Assembly: GCF_005869225.1 (NCBI RefSeq)
Contig: NZ_SWFP01000004.1
Span: forward strand, 434,001-498,000
Source of the DNA: Dyadobacter bucti
GTDB taxonomy: Bacteria > Bacteroidota > Bacteroidia > Cytophagales > Spirosomataceae
DNA length: 64,000 bases
Direction: 5' to 3'
Made by a program: the position numbers and the translations under genes. Each line of letters begins with the position of its first letter. Within the stretch, counting starts at the first letter, position 1. The notes below the pieces were generated by a model. That model ran no database searches. It had not been told where the DNA came from and saw only the letters and a program-made list of their open reading frames with translations. Shown in pieces: positions 36,152 through 44,851 of this stretch.

Positions 36152-37060
36152 ATGAAAGAGAACAGTGATTTTGAAGTGATCATAATCGGAGGAAGCTATG
36201 CCGGACTTTCGGCGGCGATGAGCCTGGGGCGGTCTTTGAGACGGGTTTTGGTCCTAGATGGTGGCCAGCCATGCAACCGGCAAACCCCGCATTCCCATAA
36301 TTTCCTTACACAAGACGGGCAGACACCCGCTGAAATTGCCCTGACAGGAAAAGAGCAGGTATTGAAATATAACACCGTTCATTTCCGGAATGGGTTTGCG
36401 GCCGGCGCGCAAACAACGGAAAACGGATTTGAATTGATCACCAGTGCCGGTGAACTTTTTACGGCCGGCAAACTGATTTTTGCTACCGGTTTGAAAGATA
36501 TCATGCCGGATATCGATGGATTTGCCGAATGCTGGGGGATTTCGATTTTGCATTGTCCTTACTGCCACGGCTACGAGGTAAGGCATGAAAAAACAGGAAT
36601 ATTCGGGAATGGAGCCATGGGGTTTGAATTTGCCCGGATGATTTCAAACTGGACCAAAGACCTCACCATCTTTACGAACGGGGAGGCTACATTTTCGCCG
36701 GAAGAATCGGAAAAATTAAAGCAACATGACATCCGTGTCGTTGAAACAGCAATAGGTCTGATTCAACACGAGAGCGGTCGCATTCAAAATGTAGTGCTCA
36801 GAGACGGGACAAAAGTTGCACTTAAAGCAATATACGCCCGTCCGGCGTTTGTTCAGCACTCCGATATTCCGGCCGGGCTTGGCTGTGAGCTAACGGAGCA
36901 TGGTTTACTGAAAGTAGACGTTTGTCAAAAAACAACGGTTCCCGGCATTTATGCAGCCGGGGACAATTCGAACTTGGCGCGCTCCGTAGCCATGTCCGTT
37001 TCGGCGGGATCGATGACGGGAGCAATGATCAACCGGAGCCTTATCGAAGAAGGATTTTAA
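36152..37060 (+). CDS. Thioredoxin-reductase-like NAD(P)/FAD-dependent oxidoreductase
   Basis: The 302-aa cytosolic protein has the FAD dinucleotide fold (VIIIGGSYAGLSAAMSLGRS), the redox pair in CPYCHGYE (CxxC, ~138), a second nucleotide loop (GIFGNGAMGFEFARM, altered from GxGxxG) and the C-terminal FAD contact GIYAAGDNS. Length and order match the low-molecular-weight thioredoxin reductase family, including the YumC/TrxB-like branch. Arrangement and NADPH site differ from classic TrxB, so the partner protein is not certain. A 33-bp inverted repeat overlapping its promoter suggests repression by a dimeric regulator, perhaps metal- or redox-responsive. Confidence 0.9.
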   Translation: MKENSDFEVIIIGGSYAGLSAAMSLGRSLRRVLVLDGGQPCNRQTPHSHNFLTQDGQTPAEIALTGKEQVLKYNTVHFRNGFAAGAQTTENGFELITSAGELFTAGKLIFATGLKDIMPDIDGFAECWGISILHCPYCHGYEVRHEKTGIFGNGAMGFEFARMISNWTKDLTIFTNGEATFSPEESEKLKQHDIRVVETAIGLIQHESGRIQNVVLRDGTKVALKAIYARPAFVQHSDIPAGLGCELTEHGLLKVDVCQKTTVPGIYAAGDNSNLARSVAMSVSAGSMTGAMINRSLIEEGF

Positions 37061-37073
37061 TTATCCGGTTGTT

Positions 37074-37439
37074 TTATCCCTGGATCTGCGGCGCCCAGTA
37101 GGTGCAGTACCCCCCCTCAACTACCGGGCCCTTAAAGAGCTGGCACTTGCCGCAGCTAGGGGATACTTTCTGCGGCAGGTACAGCTGGCAGTTTATACAT
37201 TTCGAATCTGCGATAGGCGATTCTTTTACATATCCCAGCTTTTCCCGCGCTTTCAGGTCTGTTTCCGTTACCTGTGAAAAGTCGTTGCAGGGGTCGGCAG
37301 AAACGGCTGGTTTTTCTTCTTTTTGTTTGTTTTCGCTGGAATTGCAGGCATTCAGGCAAACCGCCAGACCCGGGAAGGTCAATGCGGTGTACATGGAGCT
37401 GCTGATAAAATTCCTTCTTGACAGCTTGGTATGGGTCAT
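37074..37439 (-). CDS. Tat-exported high-potential iron-sulfur protein (HiPIP)
   Basis: The twin-arginine signal (LSRRNFISSSMYTALTFPG) also carries a possible lipobox-like NAC. The mature 80 residues contain four Cys ligands in the HiPIP pattern: KCINCQLY (first two), CGKCQLF (one more) and GGYCTYWAP (last), with the Trp-rich end typical of the family. HiPIPs carry electrons with a 4Fe-4S cluster in the periplasm. It lies 58 nt downstream of the PVC-type dehydrogenase gene and is the most likely electron acceptor for it. Confidence 0.85.
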   Translation of the reverse strand: MTHTKLSRRNFISSSMYTALTFPGLAVCLNACNSSENKQKEEKPAVSADPCNDFSQVTETDLKAREKLGYVKESPIADSKCINCQLYLPQKVSPSCGKCQLFKGPVVEGGYCTYWAPQIQG

Positions 37440-37497
37440 TCCTGGTTTTTTGTGCTTACTAATGATCGTTCTGGTGAAATGGTCGTGTCAGATCTGA

Positions 37498-39609
37498 TTA
37501 CAGATCAATAATCTGTTCAATTGCGTCGTGTACTTTCGTTCCCGACGATGGCAGCATGGCCAGCAGTAACCTTTTCTGGTTGTCATCGGGTTTGATGCCG
37601 TCTTTTGAAGTTTTCATTCCCTTCATCAGTCCGCGGAGCATGGCAAGTTTCCATTCTTCACCGGTATCATCCCCCGAAAAAAGCTGCAGTAGTTTTCGGG
37701 TCTCTTCTTTCCTGTTCCCGGATCCCGCCATGTAGGCGTAGTCTTCCAGGAACGAGATTTTGCCTGGCGCGACTTCCCTGAAAAATGATCCTCCCGCCGA
37801 CAACGATTTGATGATTTCAGGTGACGAACCTGCTTTTGAGCTTAATACCGCCATTTTGAACCAGGGGTCATTGGGGTATTTTTCCAATACCCTGGCCATT
37901 GCCGGTGCTACTTCCTTGGTCGAAAACTGACCCAGACTCAGTGTTGCCTGGAAAGCGACGCGAACAGAAGAATCTGCGGTGGATTTGATCAGTTCTTCCA
38001 GCAGCTGCGGATATTGCTCGGATGACATAACACCATACTCGCGTACGCCCGCGGCAGGATCCTGCATAGCCTGTTTAACCAGATCCGCGTTCAAAGCCTT
38101 TAAACCATCCAAAACAAAAAATGCATGAAGCCTTGCCCTTGGGTCTTTGTCGTCGGTGAACAATGCTGTTACTGCCGGGATCACAGATTTATCCTGACGG
38201 TCCAGCAGCAATCTTTGCGCCTGCAAACGCCACCACTGGCCTCTGTGTGCAAGCAATGTTACCAACTCTGCCGAGCTCATTTTTGAAAGTTTGGGAGCCG
38301 TCTTGTCGGTTGAAACAGGATTTTTGGGTGTGATACGGTACACACGGCCCATATCCGACCCCTTGATGAAATCCATATCGGTTTTCAGGTCTTCCGGGAT
38401 AGATACCGGTGTCTCGATATGCTGACGGTAAAAATCAACCACATAAAGTGCACCGTCGTGACCGACAGTAAAGTTATCCGGCCTGAACCATGGGTCGGTG
38501 GATGATAAAAACTCTTTGTTATTCTCCGAAATGCTGTCTTTTCCGGCAAAGTAAGTCGGACTGTCGGTACGCGGTGTGAGCAGGTCGCGGTGCACGAGGT
38601 TGCCGGCTACCTCGCCTATGAAGATATTCCCTACATATTTTTCGGGGAAAGTTTGTCCTGCATACACCGTTCCGCCTGAAGCGCCGGTGAAATGGTCTTC
38701 TGCATATTCTTTCCTGTCAAGCCCCTGCTCGGCATATTCTTTCACCCTTCTCGCCGTGCGTTCAGCCCGCCAGTAAGGTGGAGGCGTTTCCTGGAACATG
38801 GTCAGGTCGCCGTTGGAAATATCCTGCACGCCTTTTTTGGAAGGCAGGCTTTCGTTGCGGTGCGCATATCGCCATGGCATTACCATGTGCTGGATCCGTA
38901 TCGTATTCTGGGTAACAAAACGGTGCCCCCATTCATTGAAAGATTGTCCGAACTGGCCCGGCCCGCTTTCCTGCTCAAATTCCCCGGTTTCCGGTTTGAA
39001 ACGAAAATCGGCGCTCCGCATTTCCAGTGCCGGTTTGCCCGGGTGGGTTTCTGATGTTACGCTTCCGGCCTGACCGTTGTTACTAACGTAGATCCAGTTG
39101 TCGATTCCATAGCGCAGGCAGGTGATCTGGGCTTCGGAATTGGTTTCGAAAAAGCCCTTGAACAAAACCTTTTTGATATCGGCCTGAAAATCGCCAGTGG
39201 TATCTTTCATAAACCAGATATTGGGCGCCGCCGCAACCAGCAGCCCGCCCTTCCATGGCAATATGCTCGTGGCTTCCGATATGCTGTCAGCAAAAACCGT
39301 TGCCTTGTCCACCCGGCCGTCGCCGTTGGTATCGAGCAGCAATTTGATCCTGCCGCGGCCTTTTCCAGGCTCGGGCTTGTAAGGATAGTCCGGCATTTCC
39401 ACCACAAAAGTGTTTCCATCCTCGTCGAAAGCCAGGTCCACCGGATCGGCGATAAAAGGTTCCGCTGCAAAAACTTCAATATTGAAATCCTCATTCAGCT
39501 GAAAGCTTTTCAATGCCTCTTCCGGCGTCAGGGCATCGGCATAGCGTTTTTTGGAACAGGAAAAACCGGTCAAAACTAAGGCCAGAAAAAGAATATGCGA
39601 GCGTTTCAT
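37498..39609 (-). CDS. PVC-type dehydrogenase lipoprotein lacking the cytochrome c domain
   Basis: A lipoprotein signal (ILFLALVLTGFSC) is followed by the propeller dehydrogenase domain: FNIEVFAAEPFIADPVDLAFDEDG, LLLDTNGDGRVDKATVF, WFMKDTTGDFQADIKKV, QFGQSFNEWGHRF and DNFTVGHDGALYVVDFYRQ. A HEAT-like helical part fills ~430-700. Its 990-aa relative at 3925-6897 has a CxxCH heme domain at the end; this one stops before it and is followed instead by the HiPIP gene. It probably oxidises a sugar at the outer face of the inner membrane. The first codons overlap the end of the beta-propeller gene by 4 nt. Confidence 0.88.
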   Translation of the reverse strand: MKRSHILFLALVLTGFSCSKKRYADALTPEEALKSFQLNEDFNIEVFAAEPFIADPVDLAFDEDGNTFVVEMPDYPYKPEPGKGRGRIKLLLDTNGDGRVDKATVFADSISEATSILPWKGGLLVAAAPNIWFMKDTTGDFQADIKKVLFKGFFETNSEAQITCLRYGIDNWIYVSNNGQAGSVTSETHPGKPALEMRSADFRFKPETGEFEQESGPGQFGQSFNEWGHRFVTQNTIRIQHMVMPWRYAHRNESLPSKKGVQDISNGDLTMFQETPPPYWRAERTARRVKEYAEQGLDRKEYAEDHFTGASGGTVYAGQTFPEKYVGNIFIGEVAGNLVHRDLLTPRTDSPTYFAGKDSISENNKEFLSSTDPWFRPDNFTVGHDGALYVVDFYRQHIETPVSIPEDLKTDMDFIKGSDMGRVYRITPKNPVSTDKTAPKLSKMSSAELVTLLAHRGQWWRLQAQRLLLDRQDKSVIPAVTALFTDDKDPRARLHAFFVLDGLKALNADLVKQAMQDPAAGVREYGVMSSEQYPQLLEELIKSTADSSVRVAFQATLSLGQFSTKEVAPAMARVLEKYPNDPWFKMAVLSSKAGSSPEIIKSLSAGGSFFREVAPGKISFLEDYAYMAGSGNRKEETRKLLQLFSGDDTGEEWKLAMLRGLMKGMKTSKDGIKPDDNQKRLLLAMLPSSGTKVHDAIEQIIDL

Positions 39610-40928
39610 TGATCCTGATGGTTTAAAAACGGGTTCGAGATTTTAATGAGATCCTGGATTACTTTCCCCTCGTGGTCGATGCGTGCGAGGGCATAAACAT
39701 TGCCGTCTGCGCCCACGGCAATAGAGTTAACGTAAGTGGGGCGCTGGCCGTCGGGATAAAAGATAGGGCCGTGGTCGGAGTAATGTCTGAAAGGGATATG
39801 ATAGGTAACCAGATGCAGGTTTTCCAGCCCTTTTGCCGCCCCTTTCGCAATTTGTTCTTCACCTTTCAGCCTTTTTCCGTCAATATAAATCGGCCCGCCG
39901 GTGAGGTAGTAAATGGTTTCCTGGTCGGGGCCGAGCTGAAATCCAAGGTAGCCGTAACTGAACTGGTCAAACATCCCGCTTTTCCGGGACGGGAGGGACG
40001 TGATCCGGTCGACGATTTCAATGGTTTCGGCTGCGGGATCAAAACGGAAAAGGTACCCTGAGTTTCCATGGACCCCATAGGCTACTTTTTCAGGGGCATA
40101 CCAGAATATTTTCCGCCAGTTGTAGCACATGCTGCCGGGCCGTGTAGGGTCGTATTTACCGAAATAATCCAGCCGCAGGTCCACGTTTTCCAGCTTTCTG
40201 ACTTCACCTTCCGAAGGATTATAGGTATAAATAGCTCCGACTGCCGTAGAAAAATAAACCGACCCGGTTTCAGGCACTACAAACAGCGACCTGCACAGCG
40301 ATCTGAAATCATCTCCGGGCGTTCCGGCTTCACCTCTTGCAGCTACCGAATCAAAGGTTTTCAGTTGATTCTGATCCACATCATAATGCAGAAAACGGCC
40401 AGTGGGCCAGCTGATGCCGTACATGTGCCCGCGTTCCGTGTCTACTGTCATGCTTACGACGCCTTCACCGCCGGGTACCTTGGCGAGGTCTTCAAATTTT
40501 TCGGTAGCCAGGTCATATGAGAGAAAATGCCCGCCTGCATATAATCCGTAGCCTTCCGGCGGCGTGACAGGCAGCCTGTCCATGCCTTCTATCAGTTCAT
40601 AAAAACCAACATGCGTTGAGAAATAGAGCTTTCCATTCCTTTCATAAAAACGGACGTGGCTTTTTCCCTGGGCGATGAGGTTCAGCCCTTTTTCGCCGCA
40701 AATTTCGGTAAGGTCACCGAGGAATTTAATCTGTTCGGTTTTTGGGTCGAAAACAAACATCTGCCCGCCCACATCATGCTGGTCGGACGAGAGGATATAA
40801 TAAATTTTACCGTCGCTGGCCGCAGAAATACCATTGTACGTATCATGTGCGCGGTCAAAGCCGGAGGAATATGGGAATGCAGGAAGCGCCTGCGTTGCGG
40901 GTTCAGGGGTTAGTATTTCTTGGGTCAT
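39606..40928 (-). CDS. Cytosolic-looking beta-propeller protein, ~440 aa
   Basis: The start at 40928 (MTQEILTPEPATQALPAFPY) places the ATG 4 nt after the amidohydrolase stop; the longer reading from 40964 would overlap it. There is no signal peptide. Repeated blade motifs include AHDTYNGISAASDGKIYYILSS, VFDPKTEQIKFLGDL, LSYDLATEKFEDLAKVPGGEG and YTYNPSEGEVRKLENV, giving roughly six blades. I cannot name an activity; similar propellers occur in sugar-lactone hydrolases and in pectin-derived oligomer lyases, so a sugar-related role is likely. Confidence 0.7.
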   Translation of the reverse strand: MTQEILTPEPATQALPAFPYSSGFDRAHDTYNGISAASDGKIYYILSSDQHDVGGQMFVFDPKTEQIKFLGDLTEICGEKGLNLIAQGKSHVRFYERNGKLYFSTHVGFYELIEGMDRLPVTPPEGYGLYAGGHFLSYDLATEKFEDLAKVPGGEGVVSMTVDTERGHMYGISWPTGRFLHYDVDQNQLKTFDSVAARGEAGTPGDDFRSLCRSLFVVPETGSVYFSTAVGAIYTYNPSEGEVRKLENVDLRLDYFGKYDPTRPGSMCYNWRKIFWYAPEKVAYGVHGNSGYLFRFDPAAETIEIVDRITSLPSRKSGMFDQFSYGYLGFQLGPDQETIYYLTGGPIYIDGKRLKGEEQIAKGAAKGLENLHLVTYHIPFRHYSDHGPIFYPDGQRPTYVNSIAVGADGNVYALARIDHEGKVIQDLIKISNPFLNHQDQ

Positions 40929-40932
40929 GCTG

Positions 40933-41910
40933 TTAGATCTTAAATAGCTTTTTTGCATTTTCAAACAATATCTTCCGCTCGATTTCTTTGCTGGGTGCCA
41001 GTTTCCGTATCATCGCAATCGTCTGCGCACCCTGGCATTTTTCCCCGTGGCCTTCGGCATCGTCGCAGTCACTTCCGTACAGTAATTTATCCTGATGCCG
41101 TGAAAGGAATTCCTTGTAATGGTCTTCGTCCCGGGTCATTGCCAAAAGCCCGGAGCCCGCGGACATATCGCCGTACATATTGGGATAATCGCGCAGGAGC
41201 CGGTCTGTAATGCCGCCCGGTGTCACTTTTGTTTTGGGATAAAGTACTTTCTGGTCGGTGTGGTTTTTATCAATATTGGCCCACCAAGTCTGCGCATGTC
41301 CGATAAAGTTGACTTTGGGATACTTTTCCAGCATTTTATGAAAGTTCTCGAAATTGTAGTTGAACATTTCAAACTGCCAGTGCATCAGTACAGGCACGTC
41401 GTAGGTCTGAGCGAGCTCGTATATTTTCTGCATTTCCGCCGAGTCGCAGGCCACCCCGAATTTCAGTTCCCCGATCACAGGCGCGCCCAGTTTCAGGTAT
41501 TTTTCAATTTCCGTCACTGCATCCGGCAGGTCGGGCACTTCATTGGAACCGTACAGAAATTCCTTCGGATATTCTTTCGCAAAATCGTAGCAGACATCAT
41601 TTCCACCACATTTTGCCTGTAATCCGTTCGTCTTACCGTTGTGCGTCGAAAGCCCGAACGAGGGTGTTCCGGCTGGCAGTAGGATCGTGGTGGTGATCCC
41701 CATTTTTCGCTGGTGAGCCAGCAGCAATTCCTGACTCCTGCCCGCATAGTTGGTATGCTGGTGGATGTCGATGATCGGTTCGGTATCCTGTTTTGTTGTG
41801 CCAAAAGCATTTGCTTTGCTGCCGGCAGCAAGAAGCAAAGCGCCGGAGCCTGCGAAAAAGTCGCGGCGCGAGAGAGGCAGTACTTTATTCTGACAAGAAA
41901 GAGATTTCAT
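40933..41910 (-). CDS. Tat-exported amidohydrolase-family TIM-barrel hydrolase
   Basis: The start at 41910 (MKSLSCQNKVLPLSRRDFFAGSG) is preferred over 41934. The Tat signal is SRRDFFAGSGALLLAAGSKANA. Metal-binding blocks include IIDIHQHTNYAGR (HxH), a middle GELKFGVACDS, VLMHWQFEMFNYNF (His), VNFIGHAQTW (His) and LLYGSDCDDAEG (Asp), the pattern of the amidohydrolase-2 (ACMSD-like) group. It could hydrolyse a lactone or amide of an oxidised sugar. It lies between the ceramidase-like and beta-propeller genes in the same run. Confidence 0.82.
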   Translation of the reverse strand: MKSLSCQNKVLPLSRRDFFAGSGALLLAAGSKANAFGTTKQDTEPIIDIHQHTNYAGRSQELLLAHQRKMGITTTILLPAGTPSFGLSTHNGKTNGLQAKCGGNDVCYDFAKEYPKEFLYGSNEVPDLPDAVTEIEKYLKLGAPVIGELKFGVACDSAEMQKIYELAQTYDVPVLMHWQFEMFNYNFENFHKMLEKYPKVNFIGHAQTWWANIDKNHTDQKVLYPKTKVTPGGITDRLLRDYPNMYGDMSAGSGLLAMTRDEDHYKEFLSRHQDKLLYGSDCDDAEGHGEKCQGAQTIAMIRKLAPSKEIERKILFENAKKLFKI

Positions 41911-41937
41911 GTTTTTCCCCGTTTGTAAACACATCCG

Positions 41938-43335
41938 TTATTTCTTAAACAACCTCGATTCTGGTTTCGGGACACCGGCTTGTTCGGCCAGTTTTACCAT
42001 TCCGTTCACGATTGAAGTTTCCACTTCGGAAGTCCAGGTACTTGGGAGCCCGTAAACGATCGCGGCAACTTCACCTTCATATCCGCCTTCCCGCAGGATC
42101 GTAGCGGAAGGAATATAGGTCATCACATCGTTGGAATAGCCCATCACAAAAATATCCTGGCCAAAAACCTTTTTGAGTTCAATGGAATACTGCACCACCA
42201 ATTCGCCGCCCAGCGTCATGATCGGCTGGTCGCCCAGCTTCCACACCTGCAGTGGAAAAGGGTAGGATTTCGGGAATGCCTCGCCTTTGTTCACTTTTTC
42301 GATCATCCGCTCAGCCCAGCGTTTCTGAAAACCCGACGCAGTTGCCAGATATTTCGTAAGCTCCTCCTTCGTCGGCGCAGCCGTGAATGGCAGGTCGATC
42401 TCGTTGTATGCGCTGGAAATCTTTGGCGACAGTACTTTCATATCCTCGCTCAAAATGCGCTCCACGGCAGCAGCCAGCGTTTTTCCGTATTGTAATGCCA
42501 GCGGGACAGTATGCCGTGGCAAGGGATTCTGATCCGCGCCCGCGCCCTGAAAAAACAAGGCAGTCGCGCCCGGATACATTTTTTCGAGTTCGATCTGTGC
42601 AAAACCGGGGTAGTCGCCCGACCATTTGTAGCTGTCGAGTACGGTAGGGTGGCAGGCATAGCCGAATGCAATCGCCAGCAATTTTCCAGCCTGGTCATTG
42701 ACCCGGATCACCGGTACTGCAAAATCATTTGGACCCTGTAATTCGGTGAGCCTTTCGAGAATGGCGGCATCGTTATTGCGCCTGTTTACCTGAAACCGCG
42801 TGACGCCGTTGCGGGCGGAAAGTTGTGCAGGCTGCAGTTTTTTAATGGCGTCGCCCACTACGGCGACGATATTCTGTACAAGCTTGTCCGAATACCCGCT
42901 GATGCGTTTTCTTTCGGCATCATCCAATGGATAAATATCCGAAAGCGATTCCGCGAGCACAGGACCGGAATGCGTATGCGAGCTGTTCAGGATGATGTCC
43001 TCTCTGGCAACTCCATATTTATTTTTGACCCCCGCCCGGATATCATCGGAAAGTTTTTTTGGAAGGCCCAGTAAGTCCAGCGTAACGAGCACGGATTTTT
43101 TTCCATCGGCATCTTCCAGTGCCAGCGCTTTGGCCCAAAGGTCGTGGAGCTTGCCGTCCGAAGGACGAGTGCGGCTCGCGAACCCTGCCATCCACATATT
43201 CTGCTCAGGCGTTATCGCCACTTTTGCCACACCCGCCTTCCAGCCTGCTGATTTAGGTTGACCGTGAACAGGGCAGAGCAATACGGAGCAAATGATCAAA
43301 AATGAGGCGGATACTGTTTTGATAGTGCTGCTCAT
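41938..43335 (-). CDS. Neutral/alkaline ceramidase-like exported protein (copy 3)
   Basis: A signal peptide (ASFLIICSVLLCPVHGQP) precedes the ceramidase-like fold: WKAGVAKVAITPEQNMWMAGFASR, LNSSHTHSGPVLAE (zinc His), FGYACHPTVLDSYKWSGDYPGFAQIE, FFQGAGADQNPLPRH and VMGYSNDVMTYIPSATILREGGYEG. It is close to copy 2. The ATG overlaps the stop of the aminotransferase gene by 4 nt, so the two are translated together. Confidence 0.87.
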   Translation of the reverse strand: MSSTIKTVSASFLIICSVLLCPVHGQPKSAGWKAGVAKVAITPEQNMWMAGFASRTRPSDGKLHDLWAKALALEDADGKKSVLVTLDLLGLPKKLSDDIRAGVKNKYGVAREDIILNSSHTHSGPVLAESLSDIYPLDDAERKRISGYSDKLVQNIVAVVGDAIKKLQPAQLSARNGVTRFQVNRRNNDAAILERLTELQGPNDFAVPVIRVNDQAGKLLAIAFGYACHPTVLDSYKWSGDYPGFAQIELEKMYPGATALFFQGAGADQNPLPRHTVPLALQYGKTLAAAVERILSEDMKVLSPKISSAYNEIDLPFTAAPTKEELTKYLATASGFQKRWAERMIEKVNKGEAFPKSYPFPLQVWKLGDQPIMTLGGELVVQYSIELKKVFGQDIFVMGYSNDVMTYIPSATILREGGYEGEVAAIVYGLPSTWTSEVETSIVNGMVKLAEQAGVPKPESRLFKK

Positions 43336-44717
43336 TTTTTGCTGAGGGTTTTGATTTGCTCCGCGTTTTTATGAATTTTCTGAATGGCCGATGCGATATC
43401 GTCCATGTCTGACTTTGTGCCCAGCAGCATGTTTTGGGTAAACCACACCGCCTCGCTGCAAAGCAGGTCGTTTTCAGGGCATTTGTTCAGTTCATTGTAT
43501 TTTTTGATATCCAGCATTTCTTTAGGATACGCACTCTTGTAGCCTTTGGACGAGAATGTTTCGGCAATAAACGGCTGGGTGTTCAGGGTGGTGTAGCCGC
43601 TTGAACAGGGAACTCCTTCGGCGGACAATGCTTTGAGGAATGCAGCACGCGACAAGCCTTTGAATGCTTCCTGTTTGTACCGGAAAGGAAAAAGGTGAAA
43701 AGCTGCCCTCGTAACGCTGTCGTACAATTGGTACGGAACAATGCCGGGAATATCTTTGATCTGAGATTTCAGGTAAGTCGCATTTTCGGTGCGGGTAGTG
43801 GTTTCGGCATCGAGCCTTTTGAGCTGCGCCAGTCCGATAGCCGCCTGGTATTCGCTGAACCGCAGCTTGGTACCCTGCATGTTGGCCCCTGCGCCCACGG
43901 CGCCCACCGCGCTGCCGTAAGGGTTTCCGAAATTGGTATAGGAAAAGCAAAGGTCCATAAACGCGTCATCGTTGCTCACTACCGCTCCGCCTTCGCCTAT
44001 CGGCAGGTTTTTAGAATTCTGGAAACTGAAGCAGCCTGCATGTCCGATCGTTCCCACTTTTTGTTTGTTAACTTCCGCAAGGTGTGCCTGGCATGCATCT
44101 TCGATCACGACCAGGTTGTGTTTTTTGGCGATGGCCATGATCTTGTCCATATCTGCAGGTAATCCCAGGATATGGACGGGCATGATAGCCTTGGTGCGCG
44201 GTGTGATTTTTGCCTCAATTTTTGCTGGATCCATCTGGTACGTGACGGGGTCGATATCCACAAAAACCGGCATGGCACCATTGGAAAGTACGGCACTTAC
44301 AGTAGCAATAAAAGTATATGGAGGGACCAGTACTTCGTCCCCGGCCTGGATCTTGAACTGGGAAATTGCGGTTACGAGTGCATTCGTCCCGTTCACAACG
44401 GCCAGGCTGCGTTTGACACCCAGGGCCGAAGCCCAGGCTTTTTCGAACTCGGTAACAACTCCCGCCCGTGACCATACGCCGCTGCGCATGACTTCCAGCA
44501 GTTGTTTTTCATCTGTTTCGGGGTTCCATCTCGGCCAGGCAGGCCACTTCTCTTTTGTCCAGGCAGGAGTGCCGCCCAAAATGGCAGGCGCGGCCGTTTT
44601 TCCGATCCGGGCACCGGCTAATAAGGTGGAAGGTGCGCCAACGGCGATCATGGCGCCCGCAGCAGCCAGGGAATTGGTTTTGATGAATTCCCGTCTGGTT
44701 TGACTGGCTTTTGACAT
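43332..44717 (-). CDS. Tat-exported DegT/DnrJ/EryC1/StrS-family PLP aminotransferase
   Basis: The N-terminus has a full Tat signal (QTRREFIKTNSLAAAGAMIAVGAPSTLLAG). The fold-type I domain then shows SGVWSRAGVVTEFEKAW, VNGTNALVTAI, GDEVLVPPYTFIATVSAVL, PVFVDIDPVTYQMDP, VVIEDACQAH (PLP Asp) and GCFSFQNSKNLPIGEGG with the internal-aldimine Lys (NSK). DegT-type enzymes normally work in the cytoplasm on keto-sugars. Export with PLP already bound would explain Tat use, and a 3-keto sugar made by the neighbouring dehydrogenase could be its substrate (inference). Confidence 0.88.
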   Translation of the reverse strand: MSKASQTRREFIKTNSLAAAGAMIAVGAPSTLLAGARIGKTAAPAILGGTPAWTKEKWPAWPRWNPETDEKQLLEVMRSGVWSRAGVVTEFEKAWASALGVKRSLAVVNGTNALVTAISQFKIQAGDEVLVPPYTFIATVSAVLSNGAMPVFVDIDPVTYQMDPAKIEAKITPRTKAIMPVHILGLPADMDKIMAIAKKHNLVVIEDACQAHLAEVNKQKVGTIGHAGCFSFQNSKNLPIGEGGAVVSNDDAFMDLCFSYTNFGNPYGSAVGAVGAGANMQGTKLRFSEYQAAIGLAQLKRLDAETTTRTENATYLKSQIKDIPGIVPYQLYDSVTRAAFHLFPFRYKQEAFKGLSRAAFLKALSAEGVPCSSGYTTLNTQPFIAETFSSKGYKSAYPKEMLDIKKYNELNKCPENDLLCSEAVWFTQNMLLGTKSDMDDIASAIQKIHKNAEQIKTLSKK

Positions 44718-44740
44718 GGGTTCAGGATTTGGAGTTTTGG

Positions 44741-44794
44741 ATTAACGGGCAACGTTAATTTCTTATGGGTACGTACCCGGCATTCGCAAATATA
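44741..44794 (-). promoter_or_regulatory. Candidate promoter with palindromic operators before the aminotransferase gene
   Basis: A minus-strand TATATTTG (-7 type) lies at 44787-44794. Just downstream is the 12-bp perfect palindrome GGGTACGTACCC (44767-44778), and then an inverted repeat ATTAACG-N5-CGTTAAT (44741-44759). A central CG in a palindrome is common in LacI-type operators. A good -33 TTG at the usual spacing is not seen. Confidence 0.5.
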
Positions 44795-44851
44795 GATTTT
44801 TTTATCAATCAAAGTAGAAAATTTTAAATGATAATTAGTCTGCCTGTGGGA

